NCBI GenBank assembly: GCA_040219275.1
Contig: JAVJSU010000043.1
Span: forward strand, 1 to 64,000
Direction of reading: 5' to 3'
Length of the DNA stretch: 64,000 nucleotides
Origin: JAVJSU01 sp040219275
GTDB taxonomy: Bacteria; Chloroflexota; Anaerolineae; Aggregatilineales; Phototrophicaceae
A model generated the notes under the pieces. That model was not told the DNA's origin and did no database searches. It saw only the letters and a list, made by a program, of their open reading frames with translations. Position numbers and translations under genes: made by a program. Below, piece by piece: positions 16,235-25,705 of this stretch. The number at the start of each line of letters is the position of its first letter. Position 1 is the stretch's first letter.

Positions 16235-17884
16235 TTACATCATGCCGCCCATACCGCCCATGCCGCCATCACCCATCGGCATTGCAGGTTCGTCCTGCGG
16301 AATGTCGGTGATGAGTGCTTCGGTGGTCAGGATCATGCTGGCGATGGAAGCGGCGTTTTCAACTGCGCCACGGGTCACCTTAGCAGGATCAGGGATACCG
16401 GCTTCGATCATGTCCACATATTCGTTGGTCATGACGTTGTAACCGATGCGGTGGTTCTTCTTGCTCTTCTGGGTACGACGGACGTTGTCGATAATGACCG
16501 CGCCATCTTCACCCGCGTTGGCGGCGATCTTACGCATCGGTGCTTCTAAGGCACGACGCATAATGGCGACACCGGTATTTTCGTCGTCACCGTTCAGCTT
16601 GAAGTCGGCGAGGGCGGCAACGGCGTTCACGAGTGCAACACCACCACCGGGGACAACACCTTCTTCAACAGAGGCACGCGCCGCGCTCAGTGCGTCTTCT
16701 ACGCGATGCTTCTTTTCTTTCAGTTCGGTTTCTGTAGCGGCACCCACACGGATGACTGCAACACCACCGCTGAGCTTCGCCAGACGTTCCTGAAGTTTTT
16801 CACGATCATAGTCGCTGGAACTGCTGTCGATTTCGTTGCGGATTTCGTTGATGCGACCCTTGATGTCACCTTCTTCACCGGCACCGTCAACAATCACGGT
16901 GTCTTCCTTGGTGCTGACGACCTTCGCCGCACGACCGAGGTCTTGCAGGGTGGCGGTTTCCAGCTTGCGTCCGGTTTCTTCGCTGATGACGGTACCACCG
17001 GTCAGGATGGCGATGTCACGCAACATGGCTTTACGGCGATCACCAAAACCGGGGGCTTTGATGGCGAGCACGTTCAGCATACCGCGCAATTTGTTGAGCA
17101 CGAGGGTGGCGAGGGCTTCACCGTCAACGTCTTCACAGATGATGACCAGTTCACGCTTGCCGATTTGTACCAATTTTTCCAGCACGGGAACGATGTCCTG
17201 TGCGGCGCTGATTTTCTTGTCGTAGATGAGGATGTACGGTTCGTCGATCTGCGCTTCCATCGTTTCTGTACTGCTGATGAAATACGGGCTGATGTAGCCA
17301 CGATCAAACTGCATACCTTCAACGTATTCGGTTTCGAATTCCAGACCGCGTGATTCTTCAACGGTCACAACGCCGTCTTTACCAACCTTGTCCATTACGT
17401 CGGCGATGAGGTTACCAATTTCGGTGTCCTGCGCGGAGACGCTGGCAACGCTGGCGATTTCATCACGGGTTTCGATGGGGGTGGCTTGTTCCAGCAGGAA
17501 TTCAGAAACGCGCTGGGCAGCTGCCATAATACCACGCTTCAGGAGCATGGGATTTGCGCCGGCGGCGACATTCTTGAGACCTTCATTGACGATGGCTTGT
17601 GCCAATACGGTGGCGGTGGTTGTACCATCACCGGCGATGTCGTTGGTCTTGGTGGCGGCTTCTTTTAAGAGTTGCGCGCCCATGTTTTCGTAGGGATCTT
17701 CCAGTTCGATTTCTTTGGCGACTGTCACGCCGTCATGGGTGACTGTCGGCGCACCGAACTTCTTGTCCAGCGCCACGTTACGTCCCTTAGGACCAAGTGT
17801 GGTGCTGACGGCGTTTGCCAGAACATCCACGCCGCGTTGGAGCTTACGGCGAGCATCTTCTTTAAATACCAGTTGCTTAGGCAT
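16235..17884 (-). CDS. groEL: chaperonin GroEL
   Basis: The 60-kDa chaperonin subunit (HSP60) that forms the folding chamber with GroES. At 549 residues it has normal length. Family signatures: TTLGPKGRNVALDKKFGAPT near residues 28-47, GDGTTTATVLAQAIV near 86-100, and AARASVEEGVVPGGGVAL near 400. The end has the usual Gly-Gly-Met repeats. TGGAGGAT precedes the ATG. It is the second gene of a groES-groEL operon, 145 bases after groES. Regulation is through the CIRCE operator upstream of groES. Confidence 0.99.
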   Translation of the reverse strand: MPKQLVFKEDARRKLQRGVDVLANAVSTTLGPKGRNVALDKKFGAPTVTHDGVTVAKEIELEDPYENMGAQLLKEAATKTNDIAGDGTTTATVLAQAIVNEGLKNVAAGANPMLLKRGIMAAAQRVSEFLLEQATPIETRDEIASVASVSAQDTEIGNLIADVMDKVGKDGVVTVEESRGLEFETEYVEGMQFDRGYISPYFISSTETMEAQIDEPYILIYDKKISAAQDIVPVLEKLVQIGKRELVIICEDVDGEALATLVLNKLRGMLNVLAIKAPGFGDRRKAMLRDIAILTGGTVISEETGRKLETATLQDLGRAAKVVSTKEDTVIVDGAGEEGDIKGRINEIRNEIDSSSSDYDREKLQERLAKLSGGVAVIRVGAATETELKEKKHRVEDALSAARASVEEGVVPGGGVALVNAVAALADFKLNGDDENTGVAIMRRALEAPMRKIAANAGEDGAVIIDNVRRTQKSKKNHRIGYNVMTNEYVDMIEAGIPDPAKVTRGAVENAASIASMILTTEALITDIPQDEPAMPMGDGGMGGMGGMM

Positions 17885-18029
17885 TGGTTATCCTCCAGAT
17901 GGTTTTTCTAGGTGTTTGTTTATAGTTTCTACAAGTTTGCCGCTCATCACGCATGATTAATCGGCAAAAAAAATTCTGTGCGATGGTCTACCGATCACTG
18001 ATTTTTCTGTTTGTTCAGAGAAAGCCAGC

Positions 18030-18326
18030 TTATTCGGTGATTACGCCCAGAATATCGCTTTCTTTCATAATCATGAGTTTTTTGCCGTCGAGTTTTACTT
18101 CGGTACCGGCATATTTGGCGAACAATACTTTGTCACCAACATTCACATCCATCTCAATACGTTTGCCAGCGTCGTCACGACGACCTGCGCCAACTGCCAG
18201 AACAGCACCCTGTTGTGGTTTTTCTTTGGCGGTTTCCGGCAGAAGCAGACCACCAGCGATGGTTTCTTCTTTTTCAATCGGCTCTACGAGCAGACGATCT
18301 CCGAGAGGGCGAATTGATGTAGCCAT
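18030..18326 (-). CDS. groES: co-chaperonin GroES
   Basis: The 10-kDa lid of the GroEL chamber. RPLGDRLLVEPIEKEETIAG at residues 6-25, the mobile loop LLLPETAKEKPQQGAVLAVG and the end segment DKVLFAKYAGTEVKLDGK are typical. Normal length at 98 residues. AAGGAGGAAC lies just before the ATG. First gene of the groESL operon, with promoter and CIRCE operator upstream. Confidence 0.99.
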   Translation of the reverse strand: MATSIRPLGDRLLVEPIEKEETIAGGLLLPETAKEKPQQGAVLAVGAGRRDDAGKRIEMDVNVGDKVLFAKYAGTEVKLDGKKLMIMKESDILGVITE

Positions 18327-18388
18327 GCCCAGTTCCTCCTTGACTTAAAAGTCTTTTATGTTTGTGTGAAATTGAATTTTCAGCTTTA

Positions 18389-18415
18389 TTAGCACTTGGC
18401 GTGTTCGAGTGCTAA
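18389..18415 (-). promoter_or_regulatory. CIRCE operator (HrcA binding site)
   Basis: TTAGCACTT, nine bases, GAGTGCTAA: one mismatch from the CIRCE consensus. It lies between the predicted transcription start and groES. HrcA repressor is expected to bind it and release on heat stress. No hrcA gene is in the window. A further half-site AAGTGCTAA lies at 18489-18497. Confidence 0.95.
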
Positions 18416-18426
18416 TTTATGTTAGA

Positions 18427-18455
18427 AAGATAGCACAACACGGAAGGTTAGTCAA
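18427..18455 (-). promoter_or_regulatory. groES promoter
   Basis: On the minus strand TTGACT (18455-18450) and TATCTT (18432-18427) are separated by exactly 17 bases. The predicted transcription start falls just before the CIRCE element. Confidence 0.8.
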
Positions 18456-18620
18456 TATTAACCTGCATATCTAGCAGAGTTCTTATACAAGTGCTAACAA
18501 TGGCTTAAGATTTGAGGGCTGTTTGTGTTGGGGGTTGTTGAGATTGATTTTCGTCACCCCTACTATAATCGTTTAGCGTGGGATTTCAAGGCTAATGTAG
18601 TAAATCAGAAGAACAAAAAA

Positions 18621-18661
18621 GCGTAACGCAGAGTCTCAAAGATACAAAGACGCAAAGAAAG
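18621..18661 (-). repeat. CTCTGTG-type dispersed repeat, inverted copy
   Basis: Plus strand reads GCGTAACGCAGAGTCTCAAA then ACAAAGACGCAAAGAAA, the reverse complement of the type seen at 13510, 37608 and 47193. It lies 23 bases past the stop of the minus-strand methyltransferase at 18685. Confidence 0.65.
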
Positions 18662-18684
18662 ATCTTTCGCCGTTACACTTTCAT

Positions 18685-19884
18685 TCATCCCTCTAACGTC
18701 GCCTGAAAATCTTCACCGAGCAGGGTTTCTAAATAGGGAGTCACGCCCCAGAATGCTTTGAGCGCTAGATATTCCTCGACGAAGGCGGCGGTATCTACCG
18801 GATCACGGCGTATGGCACGGATCATCAAATTGCGGTCTGTGTGTTCGGAGGCGACAAACTCGATCACATCGGTGGAATAACCATAAATCCGTAGAATCAG
18901 CGCACGAAATGAATCCGTCACGATGTCCGCCATACGCTTTTTGAGGATGCCGTGTCGCAGGATCGGGCGCAATGGATCAACGGTTTCCAGTTGATGATGC
19001 AGATGGGCGTGGCAACACGGCGCGGACAAAATAATCTGCGCGTGATTACGGATGCCCTGCATGAGGGTGTCGTCAGTGGCGGTATCGCAGGCATGGAGCG
19101 AAATCACGATGTCCGGCTGAAAGGTCAATTCAAAATCAGCAATCGCCGAGTCCGTAAAGCAGGCATCATCGTAGCCCAATTCACGGCTGTGCAGGCTGTT
19201 TTTGTCGATCAGCGTGCCGTTATTATCCACGCCATCCAGCATGGACGGGATGCCGCGCACTTCATTTAAATAATGATATGCCGCCAGCGATAAATATGCC
19301 GAGCCACAGCCAAAATCCACAATCCGTACAGGACGGTTATGAAGTGAATCAAGTTCGCCTGTGTGCTCCAGAATCTTCAGAAATTCGTTGATCTGGTTGA
19401 ACTTTGCACGCATCTTCGGGCGGATTTCACCATTCGCGTTCATGATGCCGACGGCTTGCAAATAGGCGTTCGGTGCGTCTTCGGCGAGGGGCAGGGCTTT
19501 TTTTGCATCATGAGCAAGCTCGACCTGCACATCTTGCGGCGGTTCGCTGGTATTGATGAACGCTTTGCCCTTTTTGGTGATCTGAATTTGCGTGTCCTGT
19601 AGCGTTGTCCGCACATGGATATTGCTAAACGGAATATCTAACACCGCATCTAGCTGTTCAATGGCTTCTTCGTCCGCATAATTTTTGGTGATGTTCTGGC
19701 GCTGGTCAAAATAAGCGAATTGCAGATGCCGCAGTCCTTTGATTTCCACCGGACGCACGGTAATCATGCGCCACGGTGTCTCATAACCGAGGCGTACTTT
19801 GCCCTTCATGCTCAACTGAACAAAGTGCGCGCTGTCTAGCACCTGCTCACGCACCAGTGTTGTGGGATTTTCTAGCTGTGCCAT
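18685..19884 (-). CDS. SAM-dependent methyltransferase (Methyltransf_32 type)
   Basis: A class I methyltransferase with a 180-residue N-terminal extension. The SAM-binding loop is VDFGCGSAYLSLAAYHYL (residues 189-206). SLHACDTATDDTL and the cysteine pair in SAPCCHAHLHHQL are typical of the PF13679 group, related to eukaryotic METTL25/GSTCD proteins. Substrate unknown, possibly RNA. The ATG is 7 bases after the stop of the creatininase-like gene, and its ribosome site lies inside that gene's end, so the two are coupled. Confidence 0.85.
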   Translation of the reverse strand: MAQLENPTTLVREQVLDSAHFVQLSMKGKVRLGYETPWRMITVRPVEIKGLRHLQFAYFDQRQNITKNYADEEAIEQLDAVLDIPFSNIHVRTTLQDTQIQITKKGKAFINTSEPPQDVQVELAHDAKKALPLAEDAPNAYLQAVGIMNANGEIRPKMRAKFNQINEFLKILEHTGELDSLHNRPVRIVDFGCGSAYLSLAAYHYLNEVRGIPSMLDGVDNNGTLIDKNSLHSRELGYDDACFTDSAIADFELTFQPDIVISLHACDTATDDTLMQGIRNHAQIILSAPCCHAHLHHQLETVDPLRPILRHGILKKRMADIVTDSFRALILRIYGYSTDVIEFVASEHTDRNLMIRAIRRDPVDTAAFVEEYLALKAFWGVTPYLETLLGEDFQATLEG

Positions 19885-19891
19885 AAAAACG

Positions 19892-20581
19892 TTATTCTTC
19901 TTCTGCCAATCGCTTTAACATGCCCGTTACTTCGTCGCAAATTTCGTCGAACAGCATATACATGAGTTCATCATTGATCTGATACGGTCCACCGAAGGAA
20001 CCATCGCCGAGTGTTGCCCGTGCGGAATGCCCCATATTCAGCGCGTCTGTGTTCACCGGTTCTTTCTCACCTTCCGGCGAGTCCGTCACGCGGTTAAAGG
20101 GGAAGTTTTCGCCCCAGTTGGCATGGTCAATCTGTAGATTGTGACGGTCAGAAAATTTGCGGGCGGCTTCGTTGCCCCACCAGTCATACCATTTCACATG
20201 GATAATGCCCTCCATCTGAAAGTCTTTTAAGCGTTCCGGAATTTCATTGCCACTGTGCCCGTTGATGACGAAAAATTTGCGGAAGCCCTGATGCAACAAG
20301 CTCTCGACAATCTCCAGCACCGCATAATCAAATGTCAGGCGACTAAAGCTAATGGTGCCGGGGAATTCAAGAAAATAGCGACTGTAGCCAAAATTCAACG
20401 GTGGCGCGATCAGCACTTTTTCCCGCTTGGCAACGGTATCGGCGATTTTTTCGGGGATGATGATGTCGGTGAGTAAGCTGAGATAAGCGTGTTGTTCTGT
20501 CGCCCCGGTAATCAAGATAATGCGGCTGTCACGTTCTAAATAACGTTCTACATCCATCCAGTTCAGGTCTTGGAAGCGCAT
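19892..20581 (-). CDS. creatininase-family amidohydrolase
   Basis: Metal-dependent cyclic amide hydrolase of the creatininase/MftE family. Metal-site motifs: GATEQHAYLSLLTDI (Glu29, His31, Asp39) and FVINGHSGNE (His109). The usual H-A-G-E-x-E-T segment is represented by DHANWGENF later in the protein, an altered form. Substrate unknown; members act on creatinine, formamides or peptide cofactors. AGGAG precedes the ATG. First gene of an operon with the methyltransferase. Confidence 0.85.
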   Translation of the reverse strand: MRFQDLNWMDVERYLERDSRIILITGATEQHAYLSLLTDIIIPEKIADTVAKREKVLIAPPLNFGYSRYFLEFPGTISFSRLTFDYAVLEIVESLLHQGFRKFFVINGHSGNEIPERLKDFQMEGIIHVKWYDWWGNEAARKFSDRHNLQIDHANWGENFPFNRVTDSPEGEKEPVNTDALNMGHSARATLGDGSFGGPYQINDELMYMLFDEICDEVTGMLKRLAEEE

Positions 20582-20874
20582 AAGTCTCCTACTTAATATT
20601 TATTGTCTTTGTAAAGCAAGGCTGAGATTAATTACCCTATTTTGAATTGCGTTTGATATTACGAAAATTTTCCTAATAATCATACCATCATACAGGCGTT
20701 TATGTATCTAATTCAATTGATTTTAAGTTGATTTTAACGGGTTAATTGGTGGGTTGTGGGCTTGATTTACGGCATATCCAGAGATTGACATCATAAAACC
20801 GTCAACAATAAACGATAATTTTAACCGTAAGGCTCTCTGTCAATTGAATACCAAGTATTGTCATGTGATAGGCG
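20582..20874. other. intergenic region without visible gene
   Basis: An AT-rich gap of 293 bases between the AviRa-like gene (3' end) and the creatininase gene (5' end), both on the minus strand. No open frame, strong hairpin or repeat of the families seen elsewhere was found. It should contain the creatininase promoter. Confidence 0.5.
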
Positions 20875-21585
20875 TTATACCTTCTGCAAGATTAGAAAAC
20901 GGCGTTTGCCGATGGTGTCCTGTTGGAGGCGTTTATAACGGGGATAGGTCGCTTTCTGTGATTTGTCACTCACCACGGCGATAATCCCGCCAGCGACTAG
21001 AACATCATATTGGGCTTGCAATAAGGATGTTATGAGATTGTCATCAGCATCAGCTTGCCAGTCAGTCACATTTCCGTAGGGTACATCACAGATGATGAGG
21101 TCAACTGACACGGTGTCGGCGGTTGGTTGTAGAGCATCTGCCGCCCATGTTTGTGTGGGGATCGGTGAAGCGGGTAAATACTGACGAAGTCGCTCTACAC
21201 TTTCAAGTGCGTCATGATGGGAGGCTTTATTGTAGGTTTTTGCTAAGTCGCACAAAGTGTTACGCCGTGCGTCTAAGCCTTCAGCAGTCAACAATCGCAA
21301 ATTATCAGATGCCAGCCTGACTGTGTCTGAATTAATGTCCGAACCATGGAGGGATTGTATACAAGCACTGTGCAGAAAACCGATCACAGTCAGGAGGTAT
21401 CCGCCACCACAGCAGGGATCATAGATACTCAGACGTTGCTCTATTGGGAAGTAATCGGCACACCGCTGGAAAATTTCGCTGGCTAATCGTACGGGAAACG
21501 AGGTCATACCTCTCTGGGAGAGTAGCACCCTTCCCGCCGCGAAATCTTCGTAATTTTCTTTTTCAGTGACATATCGATATTGCAT
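20875..21585 (-). CDS. AviRa-like rRNA methyltransferase
   Basis: Closely resembles AviRa, the 23S rRNA guanosine methyltransferase that gives avilamycin resistance in Streptomyces. Shared features: MQYRYV start, FPVRLASEIFQRC, the SAM-binding DPCCGGGYLLTVIGFLHS, and the catalytic-type motif DLIICDVPYGNVTDW. I place the start at ATG 21585 because AviRa begins in the same way. The frame continues to a TTG at 21672 with 29 extra residues; neither has a strong ribosome site. It could be housekeeping rRNA modification rather than resistance. Monocistronic. Confidence 0.8.
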   Translation of the reverse strand: MQYRYVTEKENYEDFAAGRVLLSQRGMTSFPVRLASEIFQRCADYFPIEQRLSIYDPCCGGGYLLTVIGFLHSACIQSLHGSDINSDTVRLASDNLRLLTAEGLDARRNTLCDLAKTYNKASHHDALESVERLRQYLPASPIPTQTWAADALQPTADTVSVDLIICDVPYGNVTDWQADADDNLITSLLQAQYDVLVAGGIIAVVSDKSQKATYPRYKRLQQDTIGKRRFLILQKV

Positions 21586-21724
21586 CTTATCGTATGGTTT
21601 CCACGTCTGATGTTTTAATAATGCCACAACTAGCAATAATTTACGCACTGCCCGGTCAGCAACCTTCTGCAAGCCACTGGACGAGATAACAATCGATAAC
21701 CTCTATTTAACGGATCATCGTTAA

Positions 21725-21751
21725 GGGCGCAATAAAATCAGCATTGCGCCC
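21725..21751 (-). terminator. weak terminator hairpin
   Basis: GGGCGCAAT and ATTGCGCCC pair perfectly around nine bases, just past the stop of the pentapeptide protein. No clear T-run follows. Confidence 0.5.
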
Positions 21752-21772
21752 GAATTTGGGTGATTAATTGCG

Positions 21773-22216
21773 TTAAACGTAGTTGTTCGGGTTGCTAGCA
21801 GAGCCACGCTTACCATCGGGCCAGACTGTCGCGCTATCGAACTGAACACCCGTGACTGTCGCGCCTTTAAGGTTCGCGCCTTGCAAATTCGCGCCGTTCA
21901 AGATGGCGTTGGTCAGGTTGACTTCCGTCAAACGTGCGCCCTGAAGATTGGCAAGGGTCAAATTCGCCGCGACCATAATCGCTCTGTGGAAATCGGCATA
22001 GGGAGCCTGTGCGCCGGTCATATTGACACCGGTCATGTTGCTATTACGCAGGATGAGTTCCTGCATTTTGCTCGCCTGCATACTTGCACCGCGTAAATTG
22101 GCGGTTTCCAGATCAAGCCGTACCATATCAAGGGCGCTTAAATCCAGACCAGCGAGGCGCGGATAGCCCCCGCCGTTAATCACCATAATAAGTTCCTTGC
22201 GGGTCAATTCAGCCAT
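21773..22216 (-). CDS. pentapeptide repeat protein
   Basis: A right-handed quadrilateral beta-helix protein. About 15 pentapeptides of the A(D/N)LxX type run from residue 22 to 130 (for example LDLETANLRGASMQASKM, ANLTLANLQGARLTEVNL, ANLQGANLKGATVTG). Short N- and C-terminal ends. Cytosolic, no signal peptide. Some relatives mimic DNA and protect gyrase, most have no known role. AAAGGAAC precedes the ATG. Confidence 0.9.
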   Translation of the reverse strand: MAELTRKELIMVINGGGYPRLAGLDLSALDMVRLDLETANLRGASMQASKMQELILRNSNMTGVNMTGAQAPYADFHRAIMVAANLTLANLQGARLTEVNLTNAILNGANLQGANLKGATVTGVQFDSATVWPDGKRGSASNPNNYV

Positions 22217-22304
22217 CGGTAATCGTTCCTTTCGGTATGGGTAAAAGATGAAGCAGTGAGATACAAAAATTCAAATAGCACTCGTAAGATGCGATAATCC
22301 AGTT

Positions 22305-23588
22305 TTAGGGCAACCAATAAATGGTATTGGGTGGTAACTCGGATCCTAGGTAGGGTAAAGGGATATTGATGATCGTCGACTCGTTAATGCTCAGAAAACT
22401 TAATGAGCCATTACTTCGTTGAAGTTCTTCATCTTCAGGATGGGTGATAAACGCCAACCACTCACCATCCGGTGACCACTTAGGAGTGTTAAAAGGTGCT
22501 GAAAAAGAATTATAAATATTAAATTCAGGTACCACATAAGACCTGAAATCACTGCCATCAGGTCTTATGATATTAATATCACTATTAGCATCCCTCACCG
22601 CAATCCATTCACCGGTAGGTGACCATGCCATAGGATACAAACTTCGCTCACCATTGATGCGCTCACGGAAACTCCCATCCACAGTCCGAATCTCCAGAAT
22701 CGGTTGCTCTGTACCGAAAGCCAGCAATAAACCGATATATTGACTGTCCGGCGACCATATCATCCATGAATACCCTTGAATAAAATAACTAAGGAGGTGA
22801 GGGCAATCATTACAGTCCCAATCGTTCAAAATATTCTCTGCCAAAAGGGTTATCTGGTTTGTGTTTGTGTCCATGAGATAATAATTGTATATTGGCGCGT
22901 CACTTATGTCATCTTCGCTACCAATAAAACCAAACCAATTTCCATCTGGAGAGACAGAGGGCAGAAACGCAAATGTGAGTCCGGTTGTATCGTCAATCCG
23001 CACAACTTCTTGTAAGTCAAACCCGTCCGGTCTGATACGATATATACTATATCCTGACTCTGTTATACCCCAAAACACAATCCATTCGCCATCAGGTGTC
23101 CACTGTGGATTTCCCACACTATCCAAATTATCCACTAATGAACGCGCATTCGAGCCATCAGCATTCATGATCCATAATGCTATATGCGTTGATGAATCAG
23201 AATTACTTCCGGGCAAACGCCGTAGAAATGCGATGCGTGAACCATCTTGTGACCAGGAGGGATGAAGGGGGTTTATATCTCTACCCGCAAGAAGTTGTAA
23301 ATTTTCTCCATTGGCATTGACTTGATAAAGCACACTACTATTTTGTTCAAGGGCAAGAATGGCTATCGACTCTGCGCTCCATCCCGATGGAATGTCAGCA
23401 TTAGTAGGCGTTGGGGGCGGTAAAGTTGGCGGAGGTCTCGTCGATGATGTGGCTGATGACATCACATTCGAGGTTGCCTCTCCCTGTGAGACAACCGAAG
23501 AACGTGATGAATTTATTATTGAAAGGAATAGCAACATCACGATGGCAAGAATCAGTGCTACTAATTGGTGATAATGGATTTGCCTCAT
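22305..23588 (-). CDS. membrane-anchored TolB/PD40-like beta-propeller protein
   Basis: Residues 7-27 are a membrane anchor or signal segment, followed by a Ser-rich and Pro/Thr-rich linker (RPPPTLPPPTPT) to residue 63. The rest is a beta-propeller of TolB/PD40-type repeats, recognisable by WSQDGSRIAFL, WTPDGEWIVFW, VSPDGNWFGF, WSPDSQYIGL, WSPTGEWIAV and WSPDGEWLAF. Each blade reports on a periplasmic or outside ligand or protein (inference). TTGAGGTGATC precedes the ATG. The epimerase gene lies 44 bases upstream on the same strand, so both may be one operon. Confidence 0.85.
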   Translation of the reverse strand: MRQIHYHQLVALILAIVMLLFLSIINSSRSSVVSQGEATSNVMSSATSSTRPPPTLPPPTPTNADIPSGWSAESIAILALEQNSSVLYQVNANGENLQLLAGRDINPLHPSWSQDGSRIAFLRRLPGSNSDSSTHIALWIMNADGSNARSLVDNLDSVGNPQWTPDGEWIVFWGITESGYSIYRIRPDGFDLQEVVRIDDTTGLTFAFLPSVSPDGNWFGFIGSEDDISDAPIYNYYLMDTNTNQITLLAENILNDWDCNDCPHLLSYFIQGYSWMIWSPDSQYIGLLLAFGTEQPILEIRTVDGSFRERINGERSLYPMAWSPTGEWIAVRDANSDINIIRPDGSDFRSYVVPEFNIYNSFSAPFNTPKWSPDGEWLAFITHPEDEELQRSNGSLSFLSINESTIINIPLPYLGSELPPNTIYWLP

Positions 23589-23632
23589 ATGATCACCTCA
23601 AATGCTGTTTCAATATGCAAAGTCGCGCATTG

Positions 23633-24595
23633 CTATTGCCGATAAAATGCGATGATCTGGTCAATCGTTTCGTCGAGTTCGGTGGTCGGTTGCCAGTTGA
23701 TCGCCTGTTTTATTTTATCAATTCCCGGTACTCTGCGCTGGAAATCTTCAAAACCCGGTTCGTAGGCTTCTTCATAAGGGATAAGCTGAATCTCTGAGTT
23801 GCTATTTGCCCGTTTGATGACCTTTTGCGCCAGCGTCATGATGGACACTTCTTCGTTACTGCCGATGTTATACACCTGTCCCTCGACGTTGGGTGTTTCC
23901 GCCAGCGTGCCGATGGCTTCCACCACATTGAACACATTGCCAAAACAACGGGTCTGGTCACCTGTACCATACACGCGCAGAGGTTCATCGTTGAGCGCCC
24001 ATTGCACGAAGCGCGGCACGACCATCCCATATTGTCCGGTCTGGCGCGGTCCGACGGTATTAAACAGCCGGAACAGCACAATCGGCAGGTTCACTTCTTT
24101 ATAGTACGCCAGTGCAAGGAATTCATCAATCGCCTTAGACGCGGCATACGCCCAACGGTTGCGGGTGGTCGGTCCCAGCAGACGATCATCATCTTCCTGA
24201 AACGGCACTTTTACGCCCTTACCGTAGACCTCAGAGGTAGAGGCGATCATCACTTTACGGCGATAGCGGCGCGCGGTCTGCAAAATGACCTCCGTGCCGC
24301 CCACGTTGACTTCAATCGTGTTGATCGGTTCGCTGATAATTTTCTGCACGCCCACCATCGCCGCCAGATGATAAATAATGTCGCACTCACTAACGAGGCG
24401 GTCAATCACATGGATGTTGCGAATATCTTCGATGGCATAACGAAAATTGGGATTGCTGACGAGATGTTCGATGTTCTCGAAGCGTCCGGTGCTGAGGTTG
24501 TCAATCACCGTGACATGCTGACCTTTGGCTAAAAGATGCTCCGCGAGATGACTGCCGATGAAGCCCGCCCCGCCGGTAATGAGTACCTGTGTCAT
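23633..24595 (-). CDS. NAD-dependent nucleotide-sugar epimerase/dehydratase
   Basis: An extended short-chain dehydrogenase acting on a nucleotide sugar. NAD-binding GGAGFIGS (residues 8-15), acidic Asp32, the Ser/Thr of STSEVYG (119-125) and catalytic Tyr150-x-x-x-Lys154 (YAASK). FRLFNTVGPRQTGQYGMVVP is typical of UDP-glucose 4-epimerase, UDP-glucuronate decarboxylase and GDP-mannose dehydratase relatives. The exact sugar is not clear. Likely role in surface glycan synthesis. AGGAG precedes the ATG. Confidence 0.9.
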   Translation of the reverse strand: MTQVLITGGAGFIGSHLAEHLLAKGQHVTVIDNLSTGRFENIEHLVSNPNFRYAIEDIRNIHVIDRLVSECDIIYHLAAMVGVQKIISEPINTIEVNVGGTEVILQTARRYRRKVMIASTSEVYGKGVKVPFQEDDDRLLGPTTRNRWAYAASKAIDEFLALAYYKEVNLPIVLFRLFNTVGPRQTGQYGMVVPRFVQWALNDEPLRVYGTGDQTRCFGNVFNVVEAIGTLAETPNVEGQVYNIGSNEEVSIMTLAQKVIKRANSNSEIQLIPYEEAYEPGFEDFQRRVPGIDKIKQAINWQPTTELDETIDQIIAFYRQ

Positions 24596-24698
24596 AAAGT
24601 AATGTCTCCTACGTGCGGGTTAGTTTGTTCCTCACCCACTGCCCTATAAAATGATCCGAAAGTGGCATAAGGATAGCACAAAAGTTGCGCAAAATGGG

Positions 24699-25598
24699 TT
24701 ACGCCACCGCGAAGAAGCGCAAAACGACGATAATCACCAACACCCAGATGCTCACGCTAGCGGTAAAGGCAATAATTTTTGAGCGCACCGCCAGCAATGC
24801 GAACGGCATCAACAGGCTATAAGACGCGATATAAGGCACGAAAAACAGACCGGAAAAAATGCCGAGGATGGGGTCACGTCGCCACAGGCTAACCAGCGCC
24901 AGCAGACTACCCAGCACGATTGCCGGCACATCGCCAATGAGCGCACGCGGGGCGAGGTTAATCAGCCATGTAACGGGACTCACATCTAGCTTGGTGAGCC
25001 AATCCGGTATCCACCATCCCCAGATAGCAAACGAGAACAATACGACTATCCCCGCGCCCATGCTCCAATAGACCAGCGTACGCAGATCAAAGCTCAAGAC
25101 ATAGCCGAGCGCGTTCTGTGGTTTCGTGAGTAAAAAGGGTGCGCTCCATGCCCGCGGAATCAGCAAACCGAGCACGATAATCCAATCAATGTTGAGGTTA
25201 ATGACCGCGTCCGGCGCGAGTGGGGCGGTAAAGACGATCAGCGCACAGAACACGCCGCCGCCAAATTTACGGATGAGCATGGCAATCAGCACAAAATACG
25301 CCACGATCTGCAAAAATATCGCCGTGTCTTGTGGGATAACTTTGAGTGGCGCGAGGATGAGCAACGTCCACGGTGGATTGACGAAGCCCGGAATCGTCGT
25401 GTAGGGCGCACGCAGATCGGTGACATCGCGCAAGAAGGTCACTTTCTGGTCATCCCAGACGAGGAATTGTGGATTATCGCGCAGGGTATGGGCGAGTTGC
25501 CACCACACACACGCCATCACCACGCCGATGATGCACATGATGAGCAGTTGTGGCGAGAGCACATAGCGCCATCCGGTCAGCGGTCGGGTGGTCGTCAA
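24699..25598 (-). CDS. multi-pass membrane protein, GT87/GT-C-like
   Basis: About eight or nine membrane helices over 299 residues. GFVNPPWTLLILAPLKVIPQ after the first loop resembles the N-P-P-W segment of DUF2029/GT87 mannosyltransferase-like proteins, so a polyprenyl-phosphate sugar transferase is likely (inference). The protein is short for the family. The frame starts at TTG without a strong ribosome site, so the true start is uncertain. No clear operon partner. Confidence 0.6.
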   Translation of the reverse strand: MTTTRPLTGWRYVLSPQLLIMCIIGVVMACVWWQLAHTLRDNPQFLVWDDQKVTFLRDVTDLRAPYTTIPGFVNPPWTLLILAPLKVIPQDTAIFLQIVAYFVLIAMLIRKFGGGVFCALIVFTAPLAPDAVINLNIDWIIVLGLLIPRAWSAPFLLTKPQNALGYVLSFDLRTLVYWSMGAGIVVLFSFAIWGWWIPDWLTKLDVSPVTWLINLAPRALIGDVPAIVLGSLLALVSLWRRDPILGIFSGLFFVPYIASYSLLMPFALLAVRSKIIAFTASVSIWVLVIIVVLRFFAVA

Positions 25599-25705
25599 GA
25601 TCGGTCACGCTTTGTCTTGTGTGCGCTGTTTTCGGTCAATCGATTCTCCACCTGAGTGCGCTCTCGCTGTCGTGCTTGCAACGTCATGTTTATAGTCTTA
25701 GTGGC

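Noticed and set aside
16706..17353. 215-codon frame antisense to groEL
   Set aside because: Shadow of a highly conserved gene with biased codons.
23825..24532. Frame antisense to the epimerase
   Set aside because: No ribosome site and no domain; the epimerase on the other strand is certain.
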